Source: Nocardia sp. NBC_00403 (GTDB lineage: Bacteria; Actinomycetota; Actinomycetes; Mycobacteriales; Mycobacteriaceae). From it: a stretch of DNA of 64,000 nt. The notes under the pieces were generated by a model that saw only the letters and a program-made list of their open reading frames with translations, ran no database searches and was not told where the DNA came from. Below, piece by piece: positions 63,750-64,000 of this stretch. The DNA lies in assembly GCF_036046055.1 (NCBI RefSeq), contig NZ_CP107939.1, positions 6,386,001 to 6,450,000 of the forward strand, written 5' to 3'. The translations under genes were made by a program, and so were the position numbers. The number at the start of each line of letters is the position of its first letter. Position 1 is the first letter of the stretch.

Positions 63750-64000
63750 CTACTGCTGCGGGTTGTTATCCGGCTGCTGCCACGGACGACTATGGGGATC
63801 GTCGGGCCGGTATTGCTGCGAGGGTTGCGGTGGCTGTGGCTGATCCGGCGGGAACGCTTCGTGCACGGGAATCACCGGTTGATGCGGAGACGGTTCGTAG
63901 GAGCGCCGCGGTGCGGGCGTAGCGCCTTCGACCGGCGTGCGGGCATCTGCCTCCGCAGCGCGGACCGCGCGTTCGATAGCCGGATCGCGGGCCGTGTCGA
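63750..64000 (-). CDS. 3' end of a gene running off the window (Pro/Gln-rich tail)
   Basis: Only the last about 83 codons are present, ending in TAG at 63750-63752. The visible part has a short charged segment (DPAIERAVRAAEADART) and then a Pro/Gln/His-rich, disordered tail (for example FPPDQPQPPQPSQQYRP). Such tails are common in actinobacterial membrane or secretion proteins, but the family cannot be named. It is followed by a good terminator. Confidence 0.6.
   Translation of the reverse strand, partial: DTARDPAIERAVRAAEADARTPVEGATPAPRRSYEPSPHQPVIPVHEAFPPDQPQPPQPSQQYRPDDPHSRPWQQPDNNPQQ

Overview
The window looks like chromosomal DNA of a high-GC mycolate-type actinomycete, most probably Nocardia or a close relative. 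This rests on strongly GC-biased third codon positions, GTG/TTG starts with AGGAG-type ribosome binding sites, many TetR regulators, F420/deazaflavin-type enzymes, an MmpL transporter and a close match to a mycobacterial phthiocerol-lipid ketoreductase. All identifications come from reading motifs and from memory of families; no search was run. No rRNA, tRNA, CRISPR array or intact insertion sequence was seen.

Layout. 0.1-9.5 kb: lipid- and CoA-type enzymes (a catalytically odd alpha/beta hydrolase, a zinc-ribbon SDR, a COMT-like methyltransferase, a type II thioesterase), an anti-sigma/sigma-F pair and a GNAT-AAA fusion. 9.5-18.4 kb: regulator-enzyme pairs with readable palindromic operators (TetR/FAD monooxygenase, MarR/NmrA-like, TetR/trpF), a NarI-like membrane protein that has lost its haem ligands, and a frameshifted thioredoxin-reductase-like gene. 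18.8-26.4 kb: an unusual divergent locus. One arm has a 60-aa peptide, a 49-aa membrane peptide, a frameshifted DUF4254-like gene, a divergent ThiC paralogue, a nucleotidyltransferase and galE. The other arm has a HTH-TPR regulator, an APH-type kinase and a D-amino-acid-oxidase-like flavoprotein. 26.5-31.7 kb: the methylmalonyl-CoA mutase operon (mutA-mutB-meaB). 31.8-41.2 kb: housekeeping, stress and transport genes (VTT membrane protein, HtrA-like protease, MFS pump with its TetR, YhgE-like protein, CorA). 41.7-43.4 kb: a decayed organosulfur flavin-monooxygenase operon. 43.6-45.1 kb: a repeat-containing protein with a degenerate zincin motif. 45.3-48.4 kb: free-methionine-sulfoxide reductase, ArsR and a PMT/ArnT-type glycosyltransferase.

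48.6-61.8 kb is a second specialised locus on the minus strand. In transcription order it holds a StrR-like regulator, an MmpL exporter, an F420-type ketoreductase like Rv2951c, a 2094-aa Mas-like reducing PKS, an AvrD-family protein, a P-loop kinase-like protein and a methyltransferase. The simplest reading is a pathway that builds a reduced polyketide chain, condenses it through AvrD (as in syringolide formation), trims it by ketoreduction and O-methylation, and exports it. The methylmalonyl-CoA mutase in the window could supply extender units. The end (62-64 kb) holds two TetR regulators, a cupin and the 3' end of a gene running off the edge.

The two strongest candidates for undescribed biology are the ThiC-paralogue/small-peptide locus at 18.8-26.4 kb and the StrR/MmpL/Mas-like PKS/AvrD locus at 48.6-61.8 kb.
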